64,000 bases of DNA from Okapia johnstoni. Its lineage: Eukaryota; Chordata; Mammalia; Artiodactyla; Giraffidae. Under the pieces are notes generated by a model that saw only the letters and a list, made by a program, of their open reading frames with translations, was not told where the DNA came from and searched no databases. Shown here piece by piece: positions 33,275 to 45,515 of this stretch. Numbering within the stretch: the stretch's first letter is position 1; the number at the start of each line of letters is the position of its first letter. The translations under genes and the position numbers were made by a program. The DNA lies in the NCBI GenBank assembly GCA_024291935.2, contig CM044312.1:75969001-76033000 (forward strand). Reading direction: 5' to 3'.

Positions 33275-33648
33275 TGTAAATGAACTTATTTACAAAACGG
33301 AAATAGACTTACAGACTTAGAGAGAATGAGCTTATTGTTACTGGGTGGTGGAGGAAGGGTATGTAAAGGGGGAAGGGTATGTAAAGAATGTTGGGCATTT
33401 GAGATCCATATGTACACATTGCTATATTTAAAATAGATAACTAACAAGGACCTACTGTATAGTACAAGGAATCGTGCTTAATACACTGTGATAACCTTAA
33501 ATGGGAAACGAATTTGAAAAACAATAGATACATGTGTATATATAACTGAATCATTTTGCTGTATACCTGAAACTAATACATTGTTAATCAACTCTACTTA
33601 AAAAAAAAAAAAAGAATGTTTCACTCATTTTCAGAAAACAGTTTTTAA
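33275..33648 (+). mobile_element. Ruminant L1 3' end nested in the LTR
   Basis: Sense L1 3' UTR: 'gaacttatttacaaaacgga', 'aggacctactgtatagtaca', 'taactgaatcattttgctgt' and a poly(A) run at 33600-33613. It is flanked by the direct repeat aaatcagta at 33266-33274 and 33649-33657, and the LTR resumes exactly after it. About 35 bp after the poly(A) may be transduced 3' flank. Confidence 0.85.
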
Positions 33649-33657
33649 AAATCAGTA

Positions 33658-33750
33658 GACCTTGAGTGAAGCAGATTATAGTCCCTAATGTGTGAGTATA
33701 ACCTTCATTCCAATCAGTTGAAGACTTTAAGATAAGAGATTGAAGTCCTG
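33658..33750 (+). repeat. MaLR-like LTR, part 2 of 3
   Basis: 'gaccttgagtgaagcagatt' continues the LTR after the L1. 'ccaatcagttgaag' at 33710 is a diagnostic block. Confidence 0.65.
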
Positions 33751-33772
33751 CATGCATGCATGCATGCATGCT
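33748..33772. repeat. (CATG)n microsatellite
   Basis: About six tandem CATG/GCAT units immediately at the SINE tail. Confidence 0.9.
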
Positions 33773-33872
33773 AAGTAGCTTCAGTCATGTCTGACTCTGT
33801 GCGACCCCATGGACAGCAGCCCACCAGGCTCTTCTGTCCACTGAATTCTCTAGGCAAGAATACTGGAGAGGG
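33771..33872 (-). mobile_element. Bov-A type SINE fragment nested in the LTR
   Basis: Antisense tail 'ctaagtagcttcagtcatgt' through 'ggcaagaatactggagag'. 5'-truncated at about 33872. The second younger insertion into the same LTR. Confidence 0.85.
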
Positions 33873-34042
33873 TGAGAAGGAGGTAATTCTGCCCTTAGTC
33901 TCAAGAATGCAACTTCAACTCTTCTTTTGAACTTTGATTTTGCCAGCTCTCACTATGAGGGCCAATTCCCCCCAATAAATCTTTCTTTCCCTCTCTATGT
34001 ATACATCTTAGTGAATATATTTCTCTGGAGATTTCTAATACA
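33873..34042 (+). repeat. MaLR-like LTR, part 3 of 3
   Basis: Resumes with 'ggaggtaattctgcccttag' and ends 'tctctggagatttctaatac', the LTR 3' terminus. Confidence 0.65.
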
Positions 34043-34336
34043 GATGATGAGGATCCAAAAACAAACAAAACAAAAATCTATGACATAGGCAGCAAACTAT
34101 GTAATTACTCAATGTCCATTTTTTGCACAAACCTTACTTAAATCTAACCGTGAATGTGTAAATATTCTACTATAAGGCAAAGCTATCAAAAAATTGTATA
34201 CAGTGCAAGAAGCAATACAGATTAATCTTTAAATACAGTTTTTGAACTGGAGATATGATAATTAAACTTAGAATGTTTAAAAGGAATACTTTTTACATTC
34301 ACATTGACTTGTAATCCAGCAATGTAAAGAAGATAG

Positions 34337-34708
34337 ACTGTCACAGTCAGCTTGGGCTGCTGTAACAAAGAACCACAGACTAGCTGGCTTAAATAATCAA
34401 CACTTCTCATAGTTTTGGGGGCTAGGAAGTCCAAAATCAAGCTACCAGTCAGCATTGTCAAGTTCTGGTGACAAACGTTTCTGGGTTACAGACTGGCTAC
34501 ATCTCTTTTTATTCTCACGTGGTGGGAAGAGCAAAGAGAAAGCAAGCTCTTTGGAGAGTCTAATAAGGGCACTAATCCCATTTATGAGGGCTCCACACTT
34601 ATTATGTCATATAATCCTAATTGACTCACAAAGACCTCACCTCCTAATATATCACACTGAGGGGGGATAAATTTTAGCAGACACAAATGTTCAGTCCAAA
34701 ACATAGAC
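34337..34708 (-). repeat. MaLR-like solo LTR
   Basis: Begins 'gcttgggctgctgtaacaaa' and ends 'aatgttcagtccaaaaca', the same type and orientation as 8471-8832. Internal blocks 'taagggcactaatcccattt' and 'cctcacctcctaat' are well preserved. Confidence 0.7.
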
Positions 34709-34864
34709 TAAACAATGAGATGAGAAGCTTTATTTAAGAAAACATTAAAAGCTTTTGTAAGTCCATTAACTTTTGTTTGGGATTCACATGAAAATTCTAT
34801 TTCAATTTGTGTATATGGATAAGGTAACTCATATTTAAGCAAAACACTCAGATACAATCAATAA

Positions 34865-35215
34865 TAACTCATCCATTCAATAACTCAAAGCAATCTGGGA
34901 ATTACTGTCAACTCTTGCCTCTTCTAATATTCAAATTTATGAACCAAAAAGTTCCACCAATTTTATCCCATAAATATTTTTTGAATATTTCCCTCATCCT
35001 TCTCTCTATTATCAGAACTTATTTAGACTTCCATCAGCTTCCACCCAGGTTGTTTTAGTGGTCATTCTTTCTCTGCCTTTATTCTGGGCTTACATCTAGC
35101 TTCTCAGAACAGTGTTGTTTCTCTCTTTACTCTGATCTCATTCTCTTTTCTTCTATCAGCAGTATTCTATTTCTGTATCCTAAGAAGTAGACATTTTTAG
35201 TGTGTAATTTTCAAC
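34865..35215 (+). repeat. L2/CR1-clade LINE fragment
   Basis: Sense L2-type ORF region. 'ctgtcaactcttgcctcttc' corresponds to the RT C-terminal block, followed by 'agttccaccaattttatccc' and 'ggttgttttagtggtc'. Strongly diverged. Confidence 0.5.
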
Positions 35216-35269
35216 TGAATTAGAAGATAATTTTACCAATTGTGTTCAAGTGGCAACCTAGCATAGAAT

Positions 35270-35500
35270 TAAAGGAAGTGAGCTCTTGAATAAGAAAAGC
35301 ATTTTAGTGCTGTCTCTGACACTTAGTTGCCTGATCTGAATAGACTGGGCAAGTTTCATAATTTCTCTAGGTCTCAGTTTCCTCATCTCTAAAATACAGA
35401 TAATAAAAGCCCCTACTTCATGCTGGTGAGAAGACTACAAAAGGTAATGAAGTAATGAATGAAGGAGCTCACAAGTAAGCATTCAATAAATTTTAAGTGT
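35270..35500 (+). repeat. MIR SINE
   Basis: Clear MIR core: 'actgggcaagtttcataatt', 'ctcagtttcctcatctctaa', 'aataaaagcccctacttcat' and the tail 'aagcattcaataaat'. Confidence 0.85.
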
Positions 35501-37429
35501 TGCTATTTGAGAATATGGAAAATGATTTGTTTTCATAGATTATTTCAATTTTTAAAAATTATACTTTAACCAATTTAAATTTGCTCTTACCAGAAACGAT
35601 GTCTTAAAGAATGGACCTATGAGAATGTAACTTATTCATTCTTACAAACAATTATTCATTTCTATCTCATAGTCTAATATATGTTTTCCTTAGATTCTTT
35701 CCATGCAGCATATTTAGATAAACAAATCTCTGAAAACTTTTCCCTTGAAATTGATTTTAAAATGATTTTAACTCACTTCTAAAATTCTTACTATCAACAA
35801 TAAACTTTGAAAGATGAAAATGCATTGTAAATAGCTACATTCTACCTGTAGTAAAATCATCCAGCAAAATACTAGGTGATTTTACTTCACTATGATGACT
35901 TAATATTCAGAAAATATGTTTTTGACTTCTGGTTATTGTTATAATTAATAAGTATGAAGTTTTAAGTAGTTTTTTGATGATAGCCTTTAAATTTCCAAAA
36001 GATGACATTGTACCTTGTTCCTCATGTGGAGTTAATTTGAATGTAGAATATGTACATAGTTACACAGTTACAAAAGAGTGCTAAAGAACAATTTTGAAAG
36101 AAATGATGACAATAAAAATGATAATATTTTCTTCAGCTGTATTTATTCAGTAACATCAAAATTAAACTTAACATCAGGCAATGTTACACTAAAAATGGGC
36201 AAAATTAAGTTATTAAGTTTGGAACACTTATTTAGCATCTAAAAATGCCTTTATGTTTTCAATTTTGTTATTTGGTGCAAAACATTTTAAAAATTTGACA
36301 ATGGTGTGAAAACTTAATAATGTGAGAAATAGTGAATTTGATAAAGTAAAATATAACTTATTCTATAATTTAAACTTTGTGAAATAATATTTGTAAGTTT
36401 AAGAAAATTACACTACATTTTTTAAAGTTTGGTTGTTAAAAGCAGTGTGTCATTAAATTATATAGTTTTTCAATTATTCAGTATTTAAAATAAATGAAGC
36501 TTAATTCATGATCAAACTTTATTTTAATTTTTAATTATTTATAAGAAATTAAAATACATTTTAATGTTATATAATATAGTTATTTAACTTATGCTAATAA
36601 AATTTGTTAATAAATAGTGATATAAACCTGATCTATGAATTATCCCAGACTATTTTATCCAGTAACCAATTCTGATCTCATAAAAGTTTGCCAACTCTAA
36701 ATTTCCTAGATGCACTATTCTATTACATGGCTATCATTTTGGTCTTTCATAAGAAATAGTTCCATATTCTTTATAGTATCTAAATTTCAACAGGTTAATT
36801 ATATGTACCACAGGAGAGTAGAGTCTACAATTTGATGAAGAATATTTCTCACTTGGGAACAAGATCAATGAGCAGTATACATAGTAATGTTAATCCAGAA
36901 CCATACGATAAGAGAAATTTTTTGTTAAATTTCATATTTAATATAGAGAAGTATCTCAGAATGATTTATCAAAGCTAACAGCAGCTAAGCTACTTGTAAT
37001 GTTTATTATATTTATACTATGCCAGATGTTTTACTAGAAGAAAGATCATTTGGTTGATCAATCATTTTTATTCCCTTGAAGAATAAAATCAGTTCACTTC
37101 TGCATATAAATTTTTAGTATGAAAAATTGCCAAGTTTATGACTTATGAATTCCTGTGCTATGAAAAACCTGTGAATTTTGAAAAAAAAATCTTTCAGCTA
37201 GTTAAATACTACATTTTTCTATAGGAATACAAACATGCTAAGTAAATATTATTGTTTTAAAATTATATAATTCTTTTGCAATGTTTTATAGAATATACTA
37301 CAATGACACATTTCAAATTCATTTTCTTAATGATAATCAGACAGTGAGTTGGATTCAAGCAAAATATATTTTGATATATTTCAACAAATTTCAAATAACC
37401 AGGAATATAGACATGTATATGAATTCACA
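35501..37429. other. Very AT-rich single-copy DNA, no gene seen
   Basis: No repeat family or coding similarity recognised in 1.9 kb. Confidence 0.4.
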
Positions 37430-37625
37430 ACATGGGGTTTGAAGTCAGAGTAACCTGGCTTCCTTCAATTACTATGCAATCTCAGGCAAATTTCCTAATA
37501 TCTTGGAGCCTAATCTTCCTTATTCATAAAGCAGTCATAGGCATAACTCGTCATAATGTTTTTGCAATTAAATAAGGGATCATGTCCATAGCCCAACATA
37601 GTCAACTAACTTAGTAAATTTCTTC
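37430..37625 (+). repeat. MIR SINE
   Basis: 'tttgaagtcagagtaacctg' head-side block, 'caatctcaggcaaatttcct' core and '(t)taagggatcatgtccatag' 3' region. Moderately diverged. Confidence 0.7.
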
Positions 37626-38130
37626 TCCCTATAATTTGACTAGCAAGTTAAAAAACAAAAAAAAAGCAGTAGGAAAACAAGCCTCTGAGTATAAATAATT
37701 TTATTGTATCATTCAGCATTACTCAGAAGTGGACATTTTCCCCCCTGTGCCGTCAAATTTTAATCAGGTTCCCTACCGGGAATAAGAAAATTGCACTCAC
37801 TTTAAACAATGCACTTGTTCAAAACCAATTCAAATAAGTACTTAAGCTAATTATTTTGCTGGTGTGGGGAAGGGTAAACCACTCTAGTAATCTTGCCGTG
37901 AGAATCGTATGAAAAAGCAAAAGATATGATACCGGAAGATGAGCCTGCCAGATTGCAAGATGTCCCATAAGCTACTGGGGATGAACAGAAGGCAATTACT
38001 GATAGTTCCAGAAAGAATAAAGCAGCTGGACCAAAGCAGAAACCATGCTCAGCTGTGGATGTGTCTGGTGGTGAAAGTAGAGTCCAATGCTGTAGAGAAC
38101 TATACTGCATAGGAACTTGGAATATTAGGT

Positions 38131-40252
38131 CCATGAATCAGGGTAAATTGGATGTGGTCAAACAGGAGATGGCAAGAGTGAACACATAGACATCTTAGGA
38201 ATCAGTGACATAAAATGGACAGAAATGGATGAATTTAATTCAGATGACCATTGTATCTATTACTGTGGGAACAAATCCCTTAGAAGGAATGGAGTAGCCC
38301 TCACAGTCAACAAAAGAGCCTGAAATGTAGCACTTGGGTGCAATCTCAAAAATGACAGAACGATCTTGGTTCATTTTCAAGGCAAACCATTCACATCACA
38401 GTAATACAAGTCTATGTCCCAATTACTGATGCCTAATAAGCTGAAGTCAAATGGTTCCATGAAGACCTACAAGACCTTCTAGACAGAACACTAAAAAAGA
38501 TGTCCTTTTCATCATAGCAGATTGGAATGCAAAAGTAGGAAGTCAAGAGATACCTTGAGTAACAGGCAAGTTTGGCCTGGGAGTACAAAGTGAAGCAGGG
38601 AAAAGGCTAACAGTTTTGTCAAGAGAATGCACTGGTCATAGCAAACACCATTTTCCAACAACACAAAAGACAGCTCTATACATGGACATCACCAGATGGT
38701 AAATATCAAAATCATTTTGATTATATTCTTTGCAGCCAAAAATGAAAAAGCTCTATAGCATCAACAAGACCTGGTGCTGACTGTGGCTCAGATTATGCTA
38801 AGTTACTTCAGTAGGTCCTGACTCTTTGCAATCCTATGAACCATATCCTGACAGATTTCTCTCCATGGGATTATCCTCTGCTTATTGTGAAATTGAGACT
38901 TAAATTGAAGAAAGTAGGGGAAACAACTAGGCCATTCAGGTATGACCTGACCATATCCCTTATGATTATAAAGTGGAGGTGATGAATAGGTTTAAGGGAT
39001 TAGGTCTGACAGAGAGAGTGCCTGAAGAACTATGGACAGAGGTTTGTGGCACTGTACAGGAGGCAACGACCAAAGCAATCCCATGAAAAAGAAATGCAAG
39101 AAGGCAAAGTGATTGTCTGAGGAGGGCTTACAAATAACTGAGAAAAGAAGAGAAGCAAAAGGCAAGGAGAAATACCCAACTGAATGCAGAGTTCCAGAGA
39201 AGAGCAAAGAGAGATATGAAGGTCTTCTTCGATGAACAATGCAAAAAAGTAGAGGAAGACAATAGAACGGGAAAGACTAGAGATCTTTTCAAGAAAATTG
39301 GAGAGATCGAGGGAACATTACATGCAAGGATGGGCACAATAAAGGACAGAAACAGTAAGGACCTAACAGAAGCAGAAGAGATTAAGAAGAGGTTGCAAGA
39401 ATACACAGAAGAACTATACAAAAAAGTCTTAACGACCCAGATAACCACAGTGGTGTGGTCACTTACCTAGAGTCAAACATCTGGGAGTGTGAACTCAGGT
39501 GAGCCTTAGGAAGCATTACTGCAAACAAAGCTAGCAGCTAGTGAAGGTGATGGAATTCCAGCTGATCTATTTCAAATTCTAAAAGATGATGCTGTTAAAG
39601 TGCTGCCTCAATATGTCAGCAAATTTGGAAAACTCAGCAGTGGACACAGGACTGGAAAAGTCAGTTTTCATTCCAATCCCAAAGAAGGGGAATGACAAAG
39701 AATGTTCAAACTATCATACAATTGCACTCATTTCACATGCTAGCAAGGTTATCCTAAAAATCCTTCAAGCTAGTCTTCAGCAGTATGTGAACTGAAAACT
39801 TCCAGATGTACAAGCTGGGTTTAGAAAAGGCAGAGGAAAGATCAAATTGCCAACTTTTGTTGGATCATAGAGAATGCAAAGGAATTTCAGAAAATCGTCT
39901 ATTATACTTCTGCTTCATTGACTAGGTGAAAGACTCTTGAGAGTCCCTTGGACAGCAAAGAGATCAAACCAGTCAATCCTAAGGAAGATCCATCTTCTTG
40001 AATATTCATTGGAAGGACTGACGCTGAAGCTGAAGTCCTAATACTTTGGCCAGAGTTGACTCATTGGAAAAGACCCTGATGCTGGGAAAGATTGAAGGCA
40101 AGGAGAAGATGTGGCAGAGGATGAGAGGTTAGATAACATCATTGACTCAATGGACATGAGTTTGAGCAAACTCTGAGAGATTGTGAAGGATAGGGAAGCC
40201 TGGTGTGCTGCAGTTCATGGGGTCACAGAGTCGGACATGACTTAGCAACTGA
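38131..40252 (+). pseudogene. BovB EN/RT pseudogene with internal deletion
   Basis: The expected ATG is at 38131, followed by a short MNQGKLDVVKQEMARVNT frame and a stop. An open segment at 39216-39470 corresponds to the linker (GKTRDLFKKIGEIEG) and one at 39586-39795 to the RT N-terminus (SVFIPIPKKGNDKE). At about 39925 the sequence jumps from the motif A region (CFIDxxK) to the segment after FELWCWRR. Motifs B and C, including YADD, are therefore absent. Inactive. Confidence 0.88.
38800..38878 (-). mobile_element. SINE fragment inside BovB
   Basis: 'ctaagttacttcagtaggtc' and 'gactctttgcaatcctatga' are the antisense tail of a Bov-type SINE. It replaces about 5 bp of the BovB endonuclease region. 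Its 5' part is missing. Confidence 0.75.
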
Positions 40253-41168
40253 ACAGGGTATAGGTAGCAAGTCACATTATAGAGTTTGTGTCTACGGTTC
40301 ACTCTTTCTAGAAACCACATCCTCACAACTTGGACGTGGTGCTCTTATTCAGTCATGAATTACATAGGATGATCTATTCTCTAGAATTTCTACAATATAT
40401 TACATGAGAGTAGAGCTCAGATCTAGCATTATTAATTAGCATTTATGTCCTTAATGCTTTGGAGAGACTGAAAACTCTTGAGAGACTCTAAGGTATGTAT
40501 TAACACAGTTCTGTGCTTTTTATGAAAAAAATAAAATGAAAAGATATAATTCATATCCTTAAGGAACAAATTATCTTTTACTCCATCTTTTTTTTTCCCT
40601 CAGTTGAAATGGATAGCATATCCTATGATTCAGGATATATTGCCAATTTTTTATTACAACTTTCTTTGTTATGCATTTTGTTACCAAGATTTCAAGCCGT
40701 TTATTAAGAAAGTTGAGATAGAAAATGCAAGATTTGGTTTAAAAAGAACAGAACATACACCATCCACAGTAGGAGACTAGATGCCTAACTGGAAAAACTG
40801 ATGCCAGATTTTTCAATGATTGAACTCCCAGTTGCCTAAGATCAAGAAACATTTTGTACTTTCATTATTTTATACAAATTTAACTTCTGTTCTTCCTAAA
40901 AATTTCTAAATATGGGGAGAGACTTGGGGAGTCTCTTTCCTCAGGTTGAAAAGTTGCAAAAATCTCTCCTCTCACATCCACGTTATCACCTCACTTCCTT
41001 TTAGGAGGCAATATGTCTTCAGAAAGATCACATGGTTGGAGTCAGTCAAATGTGGTTATGCTCTCTGTATCTTAATTTCACTGTCTATAGAGTAGGGTGA
41101 GTAATCCAAGCATTAAGGATTGTATTGAATATTCACTGCAGATTAGAAAAATAGTAGTGTATAAAAAG
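40253..41168. other. Single-copy DNA, weak MIR-like patch near 41040-41130
   Basis: No gene. 'tgtatcttaatttcactgtc' near 41067 is weakly MIR-like. Confidence 0.35.
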
Positions 41169-41370
41169 GGGCTTTCCAGGTGGCTCAGTGATCAAGAATC
41201 CACCTGCCAGTGAAGGGGACATGAATTCAATCCCTGGGTCAGAAAGATCCCCAGGAGGAAGAATGGGCAACCCACTCCAGTATTCTTTGTTGGAAAAATC
41301 CCATGGACAGAGAAGCCTGGTGGGCTAGAGTCAATAGCCTTGCAAAGAGTCAGAAACGACTGAGCAACTA

Positions 41371-41372
<2 letters not shown>
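41169..41372 (+). mobile_element. Bov-tA SINE with (CA)n tail
   Basis: Complete sense copy: head 'ggggctttccaggtggctca', body 'ggcaacccactccagtattc', tail 'cagaaacgactgagcaacta'. It runs into a CA repeat. Confidence 0.92.

Positions 41373-41404
<32 letters not shown>
41373..41404. repeat. (CA)n microsatellite
   Basis: About 16 CA units at the SINE 3' end. Confidence 0.96.
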
Positions 41405-41408
<4 letters not shown>

Positions 41409-42747
41409 GGAAAGATGGTAAATATCACAGGTTCACAATTCCAAAATCAAAGATACTTTGAAAACTTTCAAAGTTTTTGTAGACTTTTGGAATTCATTTG
41501 ACAACAATATTTAACCTGATTTGATATAAGGCTGTTTACAGAATGAGTAATTTATTTTTTATTGTAGGCATTTTGATGAGTTTAATTATATATTGTAGCC
41601 CCAGAATCTAGAGGATACATGGCACAAGATACAGTACATGTGCCATTTAACTTTTAGAAATTTCCATATCCCGAATTCCAAAAAACACCTAAAGTTTTTG
41701 AAAAATTACATGGACATATAATTATTGCTATTAAGTACAATTTAATTCTAGACTAAAATTTCTATATAAACTATGAAATGGATACAAGCAGTAATACTCT
41801 TAAGGTTTATACTGAACTTTCAAGATTTATATCAAAACACTTTTGCCTTGATGTGACAAAATGATCCTTTTAAGTGGCAATTGGTAAAATTAGTATGACC
41901 TTTTCAAAGCTAAATAAATTGAATTACAGAAAGAGATATTTAATTTAAGCAAAATTATGATAAAAATTAAGATCACAGTTGGGATCAAGAATACTTAATT
42001 TACTTCCTTTGTGTTGAGCTCCTTGATTAGACTTCTTCCATTTTCAGCTCAAATACTTCTGGAAAAGATGTTTTGCAAAAGAATCTCATTGGCAACAAAA
42101 AAAATATCAGACCATCTTTTTGACGTTTATATTTTTTCAGATTAAGGCACACAGCCTAAAATTTAAAATGTTTTAACTTATCTGTCCTGTTTGCAATTTT
42201 TCATACAAATTTGCGATAGCACATAGTTTGGAAAATATATGCATATGCAAGAAAACAAACACACATATATAAATCTATACAACTATGCTTGTTAGCCATC
42301 TAGTGGCTTCAAAATAAAATTCATGGCAAAAGCAGAAATTACTATCTTAACTACCACTACAGAATACTTATTTTTTATATTATAAAGCATTTTAAAAAAC
42401 TTTTATAAAACCATTTAGATACATTTTGAAGTCAAGCTTCATTTAGCAAATTTTGCTTTCAATTTTTTATGAACTCTAGCTACTCATTTTACACTTAAAC
42501 AAAATTTGAGCTGCTTGCTATTTTAACTTAGTTTCACTCCTTACTGAAATCTATGACAGTGGTAAAACAAAAGTTTTGCTCTGTTTTTTTATGCTAAAAA
42601 CCTTGCCGTTCTGCCACAGTACTGCTGTAGAATTGAAGAACCTTATAGGCTATGTTTTGTATATGTATAAAAGGACAGGAAAATGGAGTCATAATTTGGA
42701 ATTTTTATACTTTCTCATAATCAAACTTCTTACCTTTGTGTATGTGT
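41405..42747. other. AT-rich single-copy DNA, no gene seen
   Basis: No recognised repeat or gene. Confidence 0.4.
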
Positions 42748-42806
42748 GATCAATCGCTAAGTTGTGTCTGACTCTTTGCAACTCCAGGCTTCCCTGTCCT
42801 TCGTGG
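42748..42806 (-). mobile_element. Short SINE tail fragment
   Basis: 'gatcaatcgctaagttgtgt' and 'ctgactctttgcaactcc' are an antisense Bov-type SINE tail, followed by an internal deletion to 'aggcttccctgtcc'. Only about 60 bp remain. Confidence 0.7.
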
Positions 42807-44159
42807 AGTATTATTTACTGTGAAGTTTTATTTATTTTATAACATCAAACAGCAAAATACATATTGAAATATCAAATGTGTTGATTTGATATCTTGAAAT
42901 GTATTGGGATTATTTTCCATTTTGGAGCCTTTATTCTATTTATGAGTTCTTAGATTTGCCTACTTAAAGTTTTTTTAGTCTCATTTATCCCTTATTTTAC
43001 ATTTTGTTAGATTTTGTGGAATGTGTATATGTGCACTTGAAAACTTGGCAGGCTTATGTATTCAGATGGAAGAATTAAATTGCTGTGCATTCTATTTTAC
43101 TTTCCTTAAAGGTTTGCCATCCTTTACTCTTATATAATAGCTATATTAATGCATAAAGGAAAATCTTGTTATTAATAGTGTCACATGTATCTGGATATAT
43201 ATTCCTCATTAATTGATGACATCAATTTATTTTTTAAATTTAATGGAGCAGAAAAGAAATTCCATAGCAAAAATCTTTATATTTATTAATTTAAGCCAAT
43301 TGAGCAAAAGCTATGTTTTTATTCATTGCCAACTAGCTTTATAAAGCATAACTGTAAAGTGTTGGTTTGTAAGTTCATTTATGCCTTAGCCACTATCCTT
43401 GCAGATTTAAGGACTAGCGGGTCTATGTGCAGATCAAAAATAGTTGCCCCATCCCCTGGAGGCTTCTGGGTTCTATTTCTTTGGAGTTACACTGGTGTGA
43501 CTAGCTCTATTTGGTCAAAGTCACTGAACTTCTTCATCTTAGATATGATTCTTATCTTTCCTTAATGGGAATTTTCATCTTCATATCTCAGTTTAAATTA
43601 AATTTAAACATATAATTCAAAAAAACTTTTAAAAGTTATAAATCTTAATTACCTATATTAGGGATTTTTACATTTAAATTACTTAAATCTTTTTTATAAA
43701 GAACTTACATGTCATTTCTTGAAAGAATATTGCCAGTGAGCTAATTACATGAATTAGATATTTATACTTATGTTTTCCTGGAATCTAAATGGATATTTGG
43801 TGGAAATTATTTTGAGGATTCAGAAAATAGGAAATAAATTTAAAATTTAATGCCTCCTTCAGATAGAGCAGAATCTGGCAAGTGTTTACAGTCGCAGATG
43901 AACAAAAGGGTTTAAGAAATCAGATCCCTATCTAGGAGAAATAAATACAAACTTAGAAAGTAATCTTTCCCTGCTTCTGCCAAAAAAGTGAGGCTCTTTA
44001 ATCACAGAAACAGAAAAGAATAAAAAGAGAATTTGCAGTGCATTCAGAATACTGTGGCAAGAGAAAAATAAAATTCCCGTCCCTTTGAAAAGCATTGAAA
44101 AAAGTTGGGACATAATTTACTCACTAATTATAGCTAGCTAATATTGGTGACATACTGAT
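42807..44159. other. AT-rich single-copy DNA, no gene seen
   Basis: The open frame at 43326-43565 has no recognisable domain. No repeat recognised. Confidence 0.4.
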
Positions 44160-44640
44160 TGACAGAAGGCACAGTTACAAGGTGTTTGATACTGTGTATT
44201 CCCACTGAGCTAATTAATGCACCTCCAGGCTTTAGTTATGGGCTCCAGTTCCAACAGAAGGAAAGATCCAGGCCTTCACATTCTTTGATTCCTCAATGCT
44301 CAAACATCTGAGTGCAAAGATGAGCATTAACATTGGACAGAGTTGACAACACCTGTTACACATTCTCACATCCTCTAACATCAAATATAATAGTTTTAGA
44401 AACTCCCAAGTGTTAAAGTGACAGTTGGTAACAAACCGTCAGTGCTGTCATTTGGGCATCAAAATAATCAACTGATTTTTTACTTTAATTAGTTTGCTTT
44501 TCCTATTCTAATATCAAGTGAAATTTGGAATTTAAGAGAAATAATAATGAGCCATGTTAGCATCCGTCTGTTTTTCTCCTCAGTGAACTGAGCTGTTGGA
44601 AGCAATTTCATTATTATAAATACAGCATAACTTTTATTGC
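44160..44640. other. Candidate conserved non-coding block
   Basis: Repeat-free, balanced composition, with homeodomain-type words ('gagctaattaatgc' at 44208, 'tttaattagtttgc' at 44484). A regulatory role is inference only. Confidence 0.25.
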
Positions 44641-44861
44641 ATGGAAAGTATGCATGTGTCATCTGAAATAATTATATTGGTGATGCCGGAAGATAGGAAC
44701 TTTGATGTGTTAAGTGACATCCTGAGTGGATTCATGTGGAAGTCTAAATATAATCTTTTAAAATTTGATTTGTACAGTGCTTGTTATTTCTAAGAAGGAT
44801 GTAATGTTTGGATAGATGAGATAGAGATGTGTCCACTGAGATCATTTTAGCATTAGCAGAC

Positions 44862-44995
44862 TTCAGTTTTCGATTCCAGTTCCTCCAGTCCCCAGGCAAG
44901 CAAATTAATGTCTCATTTTCCTTCTTTGTAAAATGGGAATGATAAGTCAGAGGTTGTTTTGAGGATTCAATTAGGTGCTGTATAGTGCTTAACCC
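44862..44995 (+). repeat. MIR SINE, left part (split)
   Basis: Contains 'ccaggcaagcaaattaatgt', 'ctcattttccttctttgtaa' and 'aaatgggaatgataag', the MIR core. It is broken by the BovB insertion after 44995, and its 3' tail is at 45486. Confidence 0.8.
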
Positions 44996-45471
44996 TTTTA
45001 TACAGTTCATGAGATTCTCACGGCAAGTATACTGGGGTAGTTTACCATTCCTTCCTCCAGTGGAACATCAGAGGATTGGCACTATGCCAAAGAACTGATG
45101 CCCTTGAACTGTGGTGCTAGAGATGACTCCTGCAAGTCCCTTGGACAGCAAGGAGATCAAACCAGTCCATCTTAAAGGAGATCAACCCTGATTATTCACT
45201 GGAAGTACTGAAGCTAAAGCTGAAGCTTCAGTATTTTTGTCCTCTGATGCGAATAGACGACTCATGGGAAAAGTCCCTGATGCTGGGAAAGATTGAAGAC
45301 AGAAGGAGAAGAGAGTATCAGAGAATGAGATGGCTGGATGGCTTCACCGACGCAAAGAACATGAACTTGGGCAAACTCTGGGAGATGGTGAGGGACAGGG
45401 AGGTCTGACGTGCTGCAGTCCATGGGGTCACAAAGAGTTGGACAGAACTGGGCAACTGAACAATAACAACA
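44996..45471. mobile_element. BovB 3' end with inverted 5' piece
   Basis: A composite insertion flanked by a perfect 14-bp TSD, atagtgcttaaccc (44982-44995 and 45472-45485). The left 70 bp (44996-45066) match the BovB pre-ORF region in minus orientation ('gtagtttaccattcctt', 'ctccagtggaac'). From about 45070 the sequence is sense BovB from just before FELWCW to the 3' end with (aac)/(aat) tail. More than 2 kb of the element are missing between the two pieces. Confidence 0.88.
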
Positions 45472-45485
45472 ATAGTGCTTAACCC

Positions 45486-45515
45486 AAAGGCTAGCAAATA
45501 AGTACTCAATGGGGT
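45486..45515 (+). repeat. MIR SINE, right part (split)
   Basis: 'ggctagcaaataagtactca' is the MIR 3' tail, continuing from 44995. Confidence 0.7.

Larger units (their letters stand above)
37865..40252 (+). mobile_element. BovB LINE lacking the RT core
   Basis: Sense copy beginning in the pre-ORF region (lacking the leader) and ending 'catgacttagcaactgaaca'. Two internal rearrangements are seen: a 5'-truncated antisense SINE fragment at about 38800-38878, and a deletion of roughly 0.7 kb at about 39925. No clear TSD was found. Confidence 0.9.

Noticed and set aside
33748..33772. CATG tandem repeat as a CRISPR-like or regulatory array
   Set aside because: A simple tetranucleotide tract at a SINE tail; no spacers.
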